NCBI GenBank assembly: GCA_001574975.1
Contig: KQ965762.1
Span: 206,451 to 270,450 of the forward strand
Source: Gonapodya prolifera JEL478
Lineage: Eukaryota > Monoblepharomycota > Monoblepharidomycetes > Monoblepharidales > Gonapodyaceae
Direction of reading: 5' to 3'
Length of the DNA stretch: 64,000 nt
Below are positions 33,000-44,807 of the stretch, piece by piece. Both the position numbers and the translations under genes were made by a program. How positions within the stretch are numbered: position 1 is the stretch's first letter; every line of letters begins with the position of its first letter. The notes beneath the pieces are model-generated. The model searched no databases, had not been told where the DNA came from, and saw only the letters and a list, made by a program, of their open reading frames with translations.

Positions 33000-33845
33000 G
33001 CCGCGAGACCCGGTCTGTTGGAAAAGTCAAAAGAGTCGGCTGGACCGGCCCAAGAGCTGAATGGCTGAGTCACTTGAGGAGAGCACCGCGCCCTCGCTTT
33101 ATCAAAGGAAAGCAGAAAACTGCAGAATCGGCCTGCAGGTTTTCTCTTTCCGACAGTTTGCCAAGGATAGTCGACTCAGCATATTGAGGTTTCGGTATGA
33201 AAACGTGTCGCCTCAAACGATCTTTTCTGTGGATGAAGATTCGACTTATTTTTGAGCATAATAGAGCTCTAGATCTCATCTGAATAGTGATTGTTCCATC
33301 ATGTTCCTGGTTTTCCAGATACGAATAACGTGTTAGCTGCGACCTAATTCAGGAGAGGGTATGAGGGCGCTCCGAATGTTGCATCTGTTGCGGACCATGT
33401 GACGATGACACGAAGATACAATTGTAAGCTTTATTGTGGTCCCAATGTCATCGATGAAATCATTACTCTCACTGCCTTTCAGGGCACGGGTTTTTGGGAG
33501 ACAAGAGCTCCCTGCTCCTCGATGTTGACCACCATCCCAACCCACCCAACACCAACTACAGCGCGTCGGTACGGTCTTTGAATCGTTTTCTTCATATTGA
33601 CCTTGTCTCTCTAAACCACATACCCACCTACTTCAACCTCCCACGAATGGAATCCGACCTGATAGCGCAATCGGCGCCTTGTATGAGCTATGAACCTAGT
33701 GAGTCGATGGAACGGTAAAGAAAACCCAGGTGTTTCTGGAGTTTTGACGAACAATGTATATATATGTATATATTTTTTGGACACACACACTACCGGGTCC
33801 GGCCGGGTTGGGGCCAGCTCTTCCCTTCACCCGCAAGTTTTGAGC
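33000..33845. other. Intergenic with microsatellite tracts
   Basis: No supportable gene. Short TA and AC tracts occur near 33758-33790. A 23-base stretch at 33557-33579 is identical to the start of exon 3 of the UMPH-1 gene at 37579-37601. Confidence 0.4.
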
Positions 33846-34997
33846 TCACACTTCATTCATTTGTGCGCTACTGCTCACTACGTTCACTACGGGCGAGCAA
33901 CTATGTATCGTTTCTGGCTGTCCCCCCGCCAATAACCTGAATGCAGTGAGAGTCACTCTTGAGGTCCATGCATCTAGCTTCGTTTGGTTTGCGACAAGCT
34001 GCGCTGCAAGCTTTTCGGACATGGCTTTCATAGTCGGGTCAAACCCAAACCATGCGACGGCATTCAAGAATCCCGACGATGCACCCCACGCAGATGCGAC
34101 GTAGAAGATTTCAGGACGACCATCACCAAAGCGGGTTGCGATTATGTCGGCGGTGCCGACAAGAGACATAATGAGAGGGTACTAAGTAGAGATGACGTTC
34201 AACAGATCGCTGCCAAAGAGATACCAAACCTTTGTAACACGCACCGTTAGAATCCTCGCGGAAACCCGTTCCACTTTGGAGGCTTTGGGCATTTTCCTCC
34301 GTCCTCCAGCAAAGGCCCTTGCGTCTTTCCTCACTTTTGTGACGTGTCGGACAATTGTGACTGACATCGCGAACGTCCCCACGATGGAACAAATAATTCC
34401 CCCAACAATGAGCCACGAGACCCATCCGTTCGGATCAATAAACCAGCAATGCCTCCTGTCAGGTGTTGGTCCCATTGAGCGCACCGTAATGCCACCAAAT
34501 AACAGAAAGCTTAATGGTGGGTAGAAGAGAAGCATGGACGTGACCCTCTCGGGGATAACCCCAGGCATCACAAGGCCATCCAAGAGGAGGATACAAATTG
34601 CAATTGAAGCTCCCAAATCTCCCGAGTACCCTGCGACGACGAGGGGCGGGACGATATGACATCCCAGAGAAGTGACGTTGACGGCAAACCCGGCGAGATG
34701 CATTGCGTTACCGAAGATGTTGAAGCAGACCATCATGAAGAAAATACGGACAGGCAGTGGTCTGAAAAGTGAGGGTATCATGCTTCCGTTTCCCGTTGAC
34801 GTCCGACAGATTGGTGTAGATATTAAAATGCATTACGATCGTTTAAAAGTCCCTCAATCCTCTCACCATAACGCAGTGATAAGAAAAGTCAGTACTGCAA
34901 CCCCTCCGATCATCGAGAGCACCAAAATCGGAAGCATGGCATGGAAATTGTTGGTGCGGTCACCAAGAAAGGTTGCTAAATCCATTGCGGAGTCCAT
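33846..34997 (-). CDS. Seven-helix receptor-like protein, copy A
   Basis: Exons 34997-34867, 34782-34245 and 34181-33846 give 334 residues. Hydrophobic segments appear in order: ILVLSMIGGVAVLTFLITAL, RIFFMMVCFNIFGNAM, IAICILLLDGLVMPG, LLFYPPLSFLLFGGITV, WLIVGGIICSIVGTFAM, YPLIMSLVGTADIIA and ASSGFLNAVAWFGF. A basic loop (RHVTKVRKDARAFAGGRRK) lies before the sixth helix. This matches a G-protein-coupled-receptor layout, nearest to the cAMP-receptor-like or secretin-like fungal groups, but the subfamily is uncertain. The first exon joins with acceptor AG before CATG, because the alternative acceptor at TTTTCAG makes a stop. The C-terminus is short and has few basic residues. Confidence 0.66.
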
Positions 34998-35311
34998 GCC
35001 GTTTCAGCTTTAGGTTACAGTGCAGCAGCTTGCAGATCGGACGAAAAATGTGGTGCGAAGAATGTTTGGGATCTTCGCGAAGCATTGTCTGCCTGATCAA
35101 AAAGGCAGCGGTCCTCTGGGGACGGACTTAAACATCGACAGCGTTGGCTCTGATACCGCTCGAAGCAGACTTGGAATCACGGGTACTGGCGCTTCAGTTG
35201 AAGTTCATCCTCGGCAATGGGGACCTTGTCAAATACGACGGTCACACTAAAGTACACCATTTGCGACATAATTATTCAATTCTCATTGAGCCGCGTCGCA
35301 AATTTTTCTTG

Positions 35312-36415
35312 CTAAATATGTACAATATTCGCCATTTCGGACTGTGGCCCCGCCAATAACCTGAACACAGTGAGAGCCGCTATCAGGGTCAATCGATCCA
35401 GCTTCGTTTGATTTATGGCCAACTGCGCTGCAAGCTTTTCGGACATGGTTTTCATAGTAGGGTCAAACCCAAACCATACGATAGCATTCAGGAATCCCGA
35501 TGATGCACCCCACACAGATGCTACGTAGAAGACCTCTGGCCGACCATTGCCAAAGCGAGTCGCGATTATGTCAGCGGTGGCAGTAAGAAACATAATGAGA
35601 GGGTACTAAGGAGAGATGTCGTTTAGTTGATAATCACCACAGAGATACCCCACGCCATGAACACTCACAGTTAGAATCCTCGCGGAAACCCGTTCCACCT
35701 TGGAGGTTTTGGGAATTGTCGGTCGTCCGAAAGACCTGAACGCTTCTTTTTCCACATTTGTGACGTGTCGGACAATTGTGACTGAAATCAAGAATGTCCC
35801 GACGAGAAAACAAAATATTCCCCCAACAATGAGCCACGAGACCCATCCGTTCGGATCAATAAACCAGCACTGCTTCCCGTCTGCTGTGGGTCCCATTGAG
35901 CCAAGCGTAATACCACCGAAAAGCAGAAAGCAAAAAGGTGGATAGAAGAGGAGCATCGATGTGAAACGCTCGGGAATGACGCCAGGCCAGACAAGACCAT
36001 CCAAGAGGAGGATACAGATTGCGATCGAAGCTCCGAAATCTCCCGCGTAGCCCGCGATGACGAGGGACGGTGCGATCTGGCATCCCAGAGAAGTGACGTC
36101 AAAGGCAAACCCGGCGTACTGCATTGCGTTACCGCAGATGTTGAAGCAGATGAGCATAAAGAAAATACGGACAGGGAGCGGTCTGAAAAGTGGGGGCATT
36201 AAGCTTTCCGTTCAGTCGACGTCCCGATGCCGACAGATTGGTGGAGGGATAAGGATTTGTTACAATCGTTCAAAAGTACCACGATCCTCTCACTATAATG
36301 CGGTGATTAGAAAAGATAGCACCATGACCCCTCCGATCGTCGAGAGCGCCAAGATCGGAAGCATCGCAAGGAATTTGTTGTTGCGGTCACCAAGAAAAGT
36401 CGCCACGTCCATCAT
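35312..36415 (-). CDS. Seven-helix receptor-like protein, copy B
   Basis: Tandem duplicate of copy A, with the same exon plan: 36415-36294, 36203-35669, 35605-35312, for 316 residues. Identity is high in all helices, for example MLPILALSTIGGVMVLSF, GGIFCFLVGTFLISV and GFLNAIVWFGFDPTMK. It differs mainly in the basic loop before helix six and in the C-terminal tail, which is shorter. As in copy A, the first-exon overhang would give a stop with the TTTTCAG acceptor and reads cleanly with the AG upstream of CTTAATG. Both copies point left and are about 310 bp apart. The ligand is unknown; a shared role with diverging loops is likely. Confidence 0.66.
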
Positions 36416-36791
36416 GGAGTTGATGTTGTTATGATGATGCACTGAGCTTGTGGCTATAGTGACAGATCCGATAAATCTTGGTGCGAAGAATGTTTTGGGC
36501 TTTTTAGCGGAAGGCTGCCTGCCTGATCTGATCAACAAGGCAGTGTACGGTGGCCCCGGGTCCCCTCTCTGAATTCACCATAGACAGCATTGACTATTAT
36601 ACCGCTCGAAACATAGATCGGAAAAATCGGAGTCGGAAGAGACTTTACAGTGGGAACGGCATCACGGCCATGTCGAACTTGTCAGCTGGGACAGTTACGA
36701 ATGAAGTAACACCGTCTGCGACATAATCATTTGAGCTCTAACTGACAAGAATATACAGAATGAATCTTACCCCTGTGTGCAACAGTCCTCA

Positions 36792-38115
36792 CTACCTCAA
36801 CCCATCAATCACGCCCAGTACACCCGCTTCATCGAACCCCACGTCGTCCGTCACCACCACGTCGAACTTCCTGGCATATTCGTCTTCCAACTTATTTCTC
36901 TGGTGGTTCAGGAAACCAACAGTCAGGCACACGTCGTGCGGTACCCCACTCGACATTTCAAGGTCGCCGAGGGAGTCACCGAGGAGCAGGACGTTGGGTC
37001 GGGCGTTCAAAGTCACGGACGAGGGTACGGAGAGTTCGGACTAGCGGAGTGAGAGAGGTTGGGCGCAGCAACGCAAGAAAAATTCCACAGTTAGCGGCGT
37101 GTCGCGAGTTGAGAGTGTCGCCCAAGCCCACGCTCACCTTCGAGAACACGTGAACCAGAGGATCTCGGAACGCAACACAGACATCATTTTCGTTCCACTC
37201 CATGTGATTCGCAACGACGTTCACGTTGGACAGGTAAAGCGAGTTCTGTCGAAGGATCTCTTCGATGACATCTAGAGCACTCAATGGCGTTGAGGTACAT
37301 GTGCTGAGTTACAAGAGGCACTAGAACACGCCCACTCACCCGCCACCCCCGCCGAGAATACCAGCACCGGCACGCCCTTCTCCCTGCAGTTACCCAAAAC
37401 CTCTCGCCCCCCTTCCCTGAACCTCACAGGCGTCTGCTTGACCATCTCAACCACGTCCTCCTTCGTGCACTGGAGCTGCACAATGAGCTCGTGCGCCTTG
37501 GTCCACCACTCGACCATGTGTGGAACTTTGTCTGCGCGGGTCATTGTATGAGAGGTTTCGATCGGGTAGTAGAGGCGGTACAGCGCGTCGGTACGGTCTT
37601 TAAACTAGTTCACGGCAGTGAGAACGGGAAAGCGCTGTTTGAGATCGAGCTCTGGTCGTCAATCAGACGGATGTCTTCACCCACTTCTTTGGGAAACCGT
37701 CCTGACCGCATCACCACTCCATGGCTCGACACGTTCCGCTCCAATCCGTCTCCTCGAAGGGTGGTCTCGTCCTGCGAGTTGCCAGAGCCAACCGGGACCC
37801 AGAACTTGGTGAGGGTCATGTCGAAGTCGGATCTTTTGAGGAGTTGCTATTCTCAGCATTCACGATGAATCGGCAAGCCAGCCCGTGTCCAGGAGCTCAC
37901 ATTACGTGGATTTTGTCCTTTCCATCGTCCACGATCTTCCGGAGCTTGGATTCCACCGAGGATGGATCACGAATCAGAAGGTGAGGTCGTAGCTGTGGAT
38001 CCTTGGAGCCGTAGAAGAGACGAGAAATCAAAGGAAATGCGGAGACATCTCTCGTTGCCTGATCGGAAGTGGAGGGGGTACCGTTTGGAGCGGGGGTGGA
38101 TGTAATTGAGGACAT
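36792..38115 (-). CDS. Cytosolic 5'-nucleotidase III (UMPH-1), pyrimidine nucleotidase
   Basis: Removes phosphate from pyrimidine 5'-nucleotides such as UMP and CMP. Exons 38115-37901, 37832-37685, 37604-37340, 37271-37138 and 37040-36792 give 336 residues with all phases matching. HAD-fold motifs: DFDMTLT (catalytic Asp pair, around residues 74-80), VLVFSAGV (motif II), and LLLGDSLGDLEM (motif III, metal-binding Asp). UMPH-1-specific blocks are YPIETS, MVEWWTKAHELIV and NHMEWNENDVCVAFRDP. No leader, so cytosolic. The first 50 residues are Ser/Thr/Pro-rich and poorly conserved. The gene appears intact. Confidence 0.9.
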
Positions 38116-38513
38116 TTAGTTGGGTGTGACCGAAACGGACAGCAGCAGCCCGACTTGAACATAAGGAGCTTATGTCTCGGCATTCTTGTACTCCCACAAG
38201 ATCGGAAGTTGAACAGGGGTTGTCTCTCGTAAAACACAGAACTCCCGCTCTGTTGAAGATGTCCAAGATGATAATTACACAGTGGAAGCCACGATTCAAA
38301 ATAAATACGAGGCAAGAAAAACACAAAAGTGCCTTTTCAGTATAGCTCTACCTGCGGGAAGCTCACCCCGCGATACCTCTTTCGGGTCTATTCACGATTC
38401 ACGTAGCACATGATAACACATATGCCACCCGTCGACAAGATCCAGCACACCGCGCTATTACATAAACCGTCGTCAAAGTGCTGACAGAAACGAGGCGTGA
38501 GAGGAGCGACAAC
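38116..38513. other. Intergenic, nothing supported
   Basis: This stretch separates two leftward genes. Short frames on the minus strand have no domain, and the right part is probably the 3' end of the permease gene. Confidence 0.35.
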
Positions 38514-40349
38514 TTACCATCCGTATCCAGTTTTCTCGTAATGGTGTGCAGCGCTATCTGGGAAGAAAAAGGGTGATATCACACCCCTTTGGGAGTCTGC
38601 GGTGAGAATATGAGACGATGCTCGATCACTGAAACAAACGCCCACCCAATGTTGATGAATACGGTTCGCCAGGCGAGCCCCACAGCATGTGACGTTGCAC
38701 CAATCAGTAGACTCTGGCGGAACGCATACCAAGGAGCAGCGACTGCGATGCCGGAGGCCGCAAGGAAAGTGGCGAATTGTATGGGGTGGCATCTTCGAGA
38801 TCGGCATGGCAATACACGGCGATCTGACAAAAGAGAGGACATGGAACATCGTGATTCCCGGAATGATTAGCATGCTCGGATACATCCTGCTTCCATGGTC
38901 CAGCAAGAAAGCGTGGCCGCTCGCTGCTAGATACTGAGAGGATTGACCATAAGTACGTGACCCAAACCAAGCCCGCACAAGCTTACTTTGGCCATGCAGA
39001 TATGAGGTTGGCCATCGTAGATGTCAAGCTTATGTCTTTGAGTATTGTTGGCTGCGGAATATGGGAAAGATGCAAAGCACAATATAAACGGACAGTGTCT
39101 TTCACTCCAGACTCACCAAAAAGAAACTGATACCGTACAGAGGTATTGTTCCTATTGCCATCGCAACGGGAAACGCAATGTTCATCGGATCCATCAGAAT
39201 TGCCATGAGCTCGTCCCGATCGTAAATCTTTGTGTCAGTGTTCGGTGCACCCGAGGGAAGTCTTAGCACCGCGATTTGCTGGTGTGCGAAACGTGAAAAG
39301 ATGCAATCCTACCAGAAATCTCAGTACATACCATTTCGCGGTGGGAAAGGAAATGTGTTGCGGTTTGAAGATAGTCTGGTTGATATAGGAGGATAAATAT
39401 TGCAAGTACCACGGGGGAAAGTGCCTTGAACCCAACGTTGCAGTGTGGCGTGGGATTACGCAGTTGCAGACACGGAAAAGCCTCACCACAAGTATAGAAA
39501 TCCAGCGCCACGCGCTCAATGTGCCGTGCAAGTTTGCGATCCCAGCTGCTAGCAGGCCCGAAAACGCCCCGGCAATGGAGAAGCTGGAGTGGACGATCCC
39601 GACTCTGGTAGCATACTCAAAGTTGCGGTCTCTATTTGGACGAAAACACAACTGAGATTGATCACCACCGACGAAGACGTAATAGACCGAACTCACACCA
39701 AAACCCAAGGTAGAAAAGGATTCCCCTGCGAAACAACGACTTTATGAAACCTTTCGATGAACATGATCCATCACGAAATAACTCACGGCAAGAGCCCAGC
39801 TTCTGCCAGACCGATAACAAGGCGACATGTTATCAAACCACCAAAGTTGGTGCACGCCGCTTGACATCTGGGATGGGAAATCGTGCCACGCGTCAGTGAT
39901 AGACCTACACGCCAGTCGATGAACTTATCCCGACACAACACCCCTAGTGAACATAATCCGAGCATCCATACTCAAGGTGTGAAGTACATCATTACCTTTG
40001 GACAAAGTATTAACCTGTGCAACAAAACCCTCGGGTGTCTGGCCTACTGTACACGCACCATATTACTGGGTACCTCGAATATCAAGTATGTGACGAAGAA
40101 CAGAGAAACACATCTTTGCGGAATTGAGTTGGTGACAAGCTCCACATCTGACTCGGGGTCAGTCTCTCACAATTGAAATTGCTGCCCGACCACTGCAAAA
40201 AAGAACCCACAGCTGTTGTTAATCGTGACGGTGGAAAGAATCCGAAGCGGCCACTCACGCCCAAGCTCCGCTTCCAGAGTGTACGGTGTTCCTGCCATTG
40301 CGACGCGCGCATTTCCTAGATTGACCCGACTAAACAGATGGTACAACAT
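38514..40349 (-). CDS. MFS permease, allantoate/anion-cation symporter type (Dal5-like)
   Basis: A major-facilitator transporter of the anion:cation symporter group, which carries small carboxylates, vitamins or allantoate. Exons are many and short. Visible blocks, from right to left: SRVNLGNARVA (the family's DRxNxGNAR motif), LGLVGQQFQL, YLIFEVPSNM, GGLITCRLVIGLAEAGLLPG, ILFYLGFW, RVGIVHSSFSIAGAFSGLLA, AWRWISILVALSPVVLAIFILLYQPDY, and further hydrophobic segments to about 38560. The join after LGFW (near 39660-39700) and the last two exons are not resolved, so the ends are approximate. No start upstream of 40349 was confirmed. Most junctions are consistent with a working gene, though damage cannot be excluded. 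Confidence 0.7.
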
Positions 40350-40429
40350 CAGTTGCAGAAGTCCTTAAAGAAGCACAGAGGACGGTTGACCTTACTCGAG
40401 GTATGAAATGAGGTACTACCGGAAATGAT

Positions 40430-41041
40430 CCTTTGTCAATATCACGTCTCTACAGGGGAGATATTCTCATTGCTGTGGCTCTTACCAACATAGAGCAGAA
40501 CGGTATCAAGCTGGTGGAAGTTTGAGGGTTGATGGTACGCAATTTGCGTGGTTAATAAAGTTCCGTTCCGACCTCGCAGCATTGCATCAAGACGCCAAAA
40601 CACACCGCTTGTCAAACTTCCATACGAGCCTCTTCTCCTCTGTAATGAACCGGAGAATCAAGTTAGCACGCTCTGCTGATTGCACCACGCCGGGGTTGCC
40701 ACTTGCCATGGCAAGCTCTTTGCAGCCCTTCAGCTCACTGAAACGCACCATCCTGGGACCAGGTAGAAGGCTGATGCTTTTCGGTACCCATCCAGCATGG
40801 TGTCGCGCGTTTAATGCCGTCGGATGCTCCTGGACGTTTGCTTCGCGGTCGTGCAGCACACCATAACAAGGTTTCTTCGGCCGGTGCCTGAATTGGGGCA
40901 GTCAGGCCACTGTTACGTCATTTACCTGTTCCCCAAACGAAATAGCATTGGACGGAAAGCCCGACAGGAGAAGACTTGCTGATAGTACAAGCGTTACAAG
41001 AAGAGGGCGCGGCCGACAATATATCCCTGCTGCTCCCCTCA
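40430..41041. other. Region without a supportable gene model
   Basis: A minus-strand frame of 90 codons at 40587-40859 and a plus-strand frame of 114 codons overlap each other. Neither shows a domain. The 5' part of the MFS gene could extend here. Confidence 0.3.
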
Positions 41042-41091
41042 GCTACCTAACAACACTCTCCCTTACATAATAATGAGGTGGCACACAACAA

Positions 41092-42687
41092 TCAAAGGCG
41101 ACCCGCGCTCTTATCCTCGCTCTCCGCCAGCGCCAAATTATCCCTGAAAAACTTTGTCGCAATGTCGAACGCCTCGTTGGCGCGTTTGGCGACCAGGGGG
41201 TTGTCTTCGCGATCGAATCCACGTGATCTTGTGAGAGATTTGCACCGCTGAGAATTGAAAGCTTTTGAAACCCACCGTAGTTGCCTCGAGCAGTGCACCA
41301 GCTTGCGGAACAAAAAGAGCGGACGTCAACCACGATGTGGTCTTGAATTCAAAATTGGAGTAAGTGGACATACCCGTGCCTCACGTCCGTGAAAAGCTTG
41401 TGGATTATAGTAGGCTTGTCATTCGAAGGCGCTTTTGGGATGTACTTGTTCGTGCGAAGAACGTCGACGAACTTGGACTTGACAAAGATTCGCGAAACGT
41501 CAGAAACTAAACTCATGGGTAGCACCTCAAAATCAGAGGACTTACAAAGTCAGGATCGTCTATCGAACTCGGCAGAATCGCGATGGGCACGCGAATTTTT
41601 GCGGCGTCGTTCAAGCCCTTGATGAAGCAACACACGAATCACCCGATCGTGCTCCACGATGTGCGCGATGAAGCTCGTACCATGAACGCAGGATGGACGC
41701 CACATACAGCTGAAATGAAATGTTGAGGACAACGAAAATCGCAAGTTTATTGGGCAAAACGAACCTTTTATGGTGTCTTGGAATTCCTGCGCGGCTTTGA
41801 CGATGACGACTGAAAGAGATAATGCGATAGAACCGTAAGGCAAACTTCCCGAACGTTCTAATCGGAGTTGAACGAACCTCCACCTAGGCGATGACGTAAG
41901 CAAGAAGAAGAAGTTCGCAATCAGGTGGTGAGAAGTAGAAGACATACCATAGCAGAACCCAATCATGGCACACCGTTTCACGCCGTGCGCCCTTTTCAAC
42001 CACCCCAACACATCCCCGACGTCCTTGCGTACGACCTTGTCCCAGTTCCCACCTCCTCGCATCACCCAGGCTCCGATTTCCTTGTCGAGCGATCGGACGA
42101 GTCCCATGACGTTACGCTCCTCGGCCGGTTTCCCGGCCGTGGGGGAAGGGACAGTGTTGGGGCTGTCGAGTCTGGCTGCACCTGACCAGTCGAAGCGCTC
42201 TGGAGGGCTGTTGAGTGAGGAAGCGATGAGGAATGCCGAGGTGGAAGAGAACGAGGTTGCTTACAAGGGAACTCCTCGGAAGAAGTCGGGCATCACCGTG
42301 AGCAGGCCCATCTTATCAGCGAGAACGTCTAATGACCCCAGTCAGTATCAGCACATAAAACCGCCCGTCTGCACGCGCGTCGCCGTACCAGCAGCCTGGA
42401 AGTTGTTTGGGTGTCCGTACCCGACGATGTCGTAAATCACAAGCAGGGCTTCATCCGACCGTCGCAGCTTGCCGGAGCTTGGTCGCGTGACGTACACGTT
42501 CAAGTCTGTGCCGGCAGCTTGAGGGACCACGGATCCCCCTGTCGCAAATCCTCAGTGTCACCCGGTTCGCGCCAGAACGCGGATTGGACAGCTCACGTGG
42601 TTTGAACTTTGAGGGATCGACGACGGACGTTGGGAGAGTGTCCGGCCCGCAGCAAGACGATGAGACCGTGTAGTCGTCCTTTTCCAT
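41092..42687 (-). CDS. Dienelactone hydrolase family protein
   Basis: An alpha/beta-hydrolase that cleaves dienelactone-like esters. The start at 42687 opens MEKDDYTVSSSCCGPDTLP. Recognisable blocks: LLVIYDIVGYGHPNNF near 42440, ADKMGLLTVMPDFFRGVP near 42290, VMGLVRSLDKEIGAWV near 42090, and the nucleophile elbow MIGFCYG near 41960 (catalytic Cys). Then come AVCGVHPAFM near 41690, RVPIAILPSSIDDPDF near 41560 (catalytic Asp), FTDVRHG near 41390 (catalytic His), and the C-terminal helix PLVAKRANEAFDIATKFF near 41170. At least six introns are needed; some junctions are clear and others were not fixed. The substrate is unknown. It is cytosolic, with no leader. Confidence 0.78.
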
Positions 42688-42850
42688 GTTGGACTGTGAA
42701 GGAAGGAGTGTCGGATGTTCGGCTTCATGTTTATCCGGTACAATCTCAACTCACTAAAATCAAAAATAAAGATAAGAAAAGAACTCATACTGCTACGATA
42801 TCATCGATATATACTACGCTGTCCTTTCTCTAGTCCGTGGTGACGCAACG

Positions 42851-44020
42851 TCACCCCAAAGTCTCCCTCACAATCTGCGCAACATGGCTCACGATCTTAT
42901 GCGGCTCCCGCCGCTCCACATGAGCCAGCATCCCACAAGTGTCACACGTCGGTCGGTTGAGCATGCACACGCTGCAGTGCCGCTCGCGGTACACCCACCA
43001 CTGCCCTTTGCAGTACACCTCGCTCGGTGGTATGTGCATCACGCACAGGACCACGCCGCACCCGGCGCACAGTTTGCCCTCGGGGGTTTCGGCGATCCTG
43101 TCGATACACGTCCGGCAAATAAGCTCCGTGCATGCCGCGTCGCCGCATTTTGGGGGTTCAGCCAACACGCAGGAATGGCAGCTGAATAGGGTTGTCTGGA
43201 TACACACGCCGCACTTTGTCCGAACAAGACCTCTTCCTCCAGAGTAACTCTCCCTCATAACTTCCTCAAAGAACCCCCCACACTGCTCGCACCGCGCCGA
43301 CTTCAAACAGCACCAACACAGCCTCGTCGCCGCCTCGTCCACAGTCCTATCCGTCGCATCCCACGTGCAATACCTCGGCAGCTTCGCATCCGCCGCAACA
43401 ATGCTTCCCGCGCACGCGGCGCACGTGGGTGGTTTGATGGACACAATGTTTGGGAAGAGCACCGTCGCCACCTGCCGGAAGGTGTCGTGCAGCGAGTGCA
43501 GGTCCCACCATTCGATGTTGGAGACGTCCAGATACTGGAGGGTGTCGCGTGATGCGAAGCGCACGGCGGTGGCGGAAGGGCCCTTGCTGAAGAGACCCAC
43601 GTTTGTGAATACAGTGGAGAGCTGCACGAGGTTTATTGCTGGGCACCGTCGAAACGAGAGCGAGATGATGCGTGGAAGTTGCAGAACGCGGAATAGTGTT
43701 CTCTCCGTGACTCCCGTCCCTTCGAAATTCAATCCACGGATGTTATGAGTCAGGATCGACACACACTCCGCCTGTGAGCACCCCAGCGACGGCACAATCC
43801 ACCCGGCCGCCATCCATAGAAACCGGTCAAAGTCACCATCTCTAAATCTCCCTCCCCATTCCCCCGAAAAGTCCATTCGCTCCCAAACAGAAGCAATCGC
43901 AACGACGCGACGTAGCGATCGACACGTGCCCGCCAAGCGCACGATCGAGGCCACGGGAAGCGCGCATGAAATCGATCGCAGCGTCTCGAGTGGGAGCGAT
44001 GCGAGATCCACGTGATGCAT
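42851..44020 (-). CDS. F-box protein with cysteine-rich zinc-binding C-terminus
   Basis: A single-exon gene of 389 residues. The F-box is at residues 5-45 (LASLPLETLRSISCALPVAS, CRSLRRVV, VWERMDF). A leucine-rich-repeat-like middle follows (RGLNFEGTGVTERTLFRVL, PRIISLSFRRCPAI, LQYLDVSNI). From about residue 195 the chain carries more than twenty Cys in CxxC pairs, for example CAACAG, CWCCLKSARCEQCG, KCGVC, CHSC, CRTC, CAGCG, CSVC and CDTCG, with His nearby. This could form several zinc sites similar to a RING or B-box cluster, though the exact spacing of a RING is not met. A role as an SCF substrate receptor is inferred. The frame is complete. Confidence 0.75.
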   Translation of the reverse strand: MHHVDLASLPLETLRSISCALPVASIVRLAGTCRSLRRVVAIASVWERMDFSGEWGGRFRDGDFDRFLWMAAGWIVPSLGCSQAECVSILTHNIRGLNFEGTGVTERTLFRVLQLPRIISLSFRRCPAINLVQLSTVFTNVGLFSKGPSATAVRFASRDTLQYLDVSNIEWWDLHSLHDTFRQVATVLFPNIVSIKPPTCAACAGSIVAADAKLPRYCTWDATDRTVDEAATRLCWCCLKSARCEQCGGFFEEVMRESYSGGRGLVRTKCGVCIQTTLFSCHSCVLAEPPKCGDAACTELICRTCIDRIAETPEGKLCAGCGVVLCVMHIPPSEVYCKGQWWVYRERHCSVCMLNRPTCDTCGMLAHVERREPHKIVSHVAQIVRETLG

Positions 44021-44440
44021 GGTGTTCCCCGTGCCGGGGCAACAGTCGGGATGTTTGCCTCCGCGCCGATGCTCCTTTTGTACCGATGAAGGGATTCATT
44101 ATGAAGCCTTGGTACATCTGCAAACTAACTTTCTACGACTATCAATATCAAGGATTTATTTATAGTTATCAAGTAACTAAGGAGTTGATCATCTCCCAGG
44201 TAGATAGCGCTACGCTGTATGGTACCTCCCCGCCAGCGGGGGGGTGACAGTTCGCAGTATGCAGATGGCACCCAAACATAACATATAAAATACAGAGGGA
44301 CCAACGCCAATCGCCCTGATCCAACCAACGATTTCAAAGAGGCCCAGGGGGCTTCCTAGTGCATCGCCCAAGCTTGTCATTTCAGTCGCCCAACACCCAC
44401 GCTCCTGAAATCCCCAAACACCTGCCTCGGTCCGTCCCTT

Positions 44441-44634
44441 CACCCGCCTGTTTGAGCGGCCTCACGCGACCGCTATGCCATACGCCAATTTCCAGCCAAT
44501 TTGTGAGCCCCCGAGCTCCATCACCGGGGTCTCCATTGCGTCCCGTACGCCCACATCCATTCCATGCCAAGGGCAGTCCACCCGCCTGTTTCAGCGGTCT
44601 CACTCACCCCGCAACAGCTCCAAACCATACGCCA
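44441..44634. repeat. Imperfect direct repeat pair
   Basis: Two related stretches, 44441-44488 and 44579-44634, share the core CACCCGCCTGTTT and, about 35-45 bases later, CATACGCCAA. They are imperfect copies about 138 bases apart in a gene-poor region. They may be remnants of a dispersed repeat. Confidence 0.5.
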
Positions 44635-44807
44635 AGTACCCCAGATGGTGCCTGTACATGCGTTCATGGTCATCTCCGCAGCTCGCGGAGGTCAATTTAG
44701 TTGGGGTAGCCCCCAAAAACGTCATCTGAGGGCGATTATCCCGGCTCCCCCGGCGAGTCCACACCTCCAACTGGGTCCTCTGCCGGTTGGTCGGGGGTGT
44801 ACAGGTA

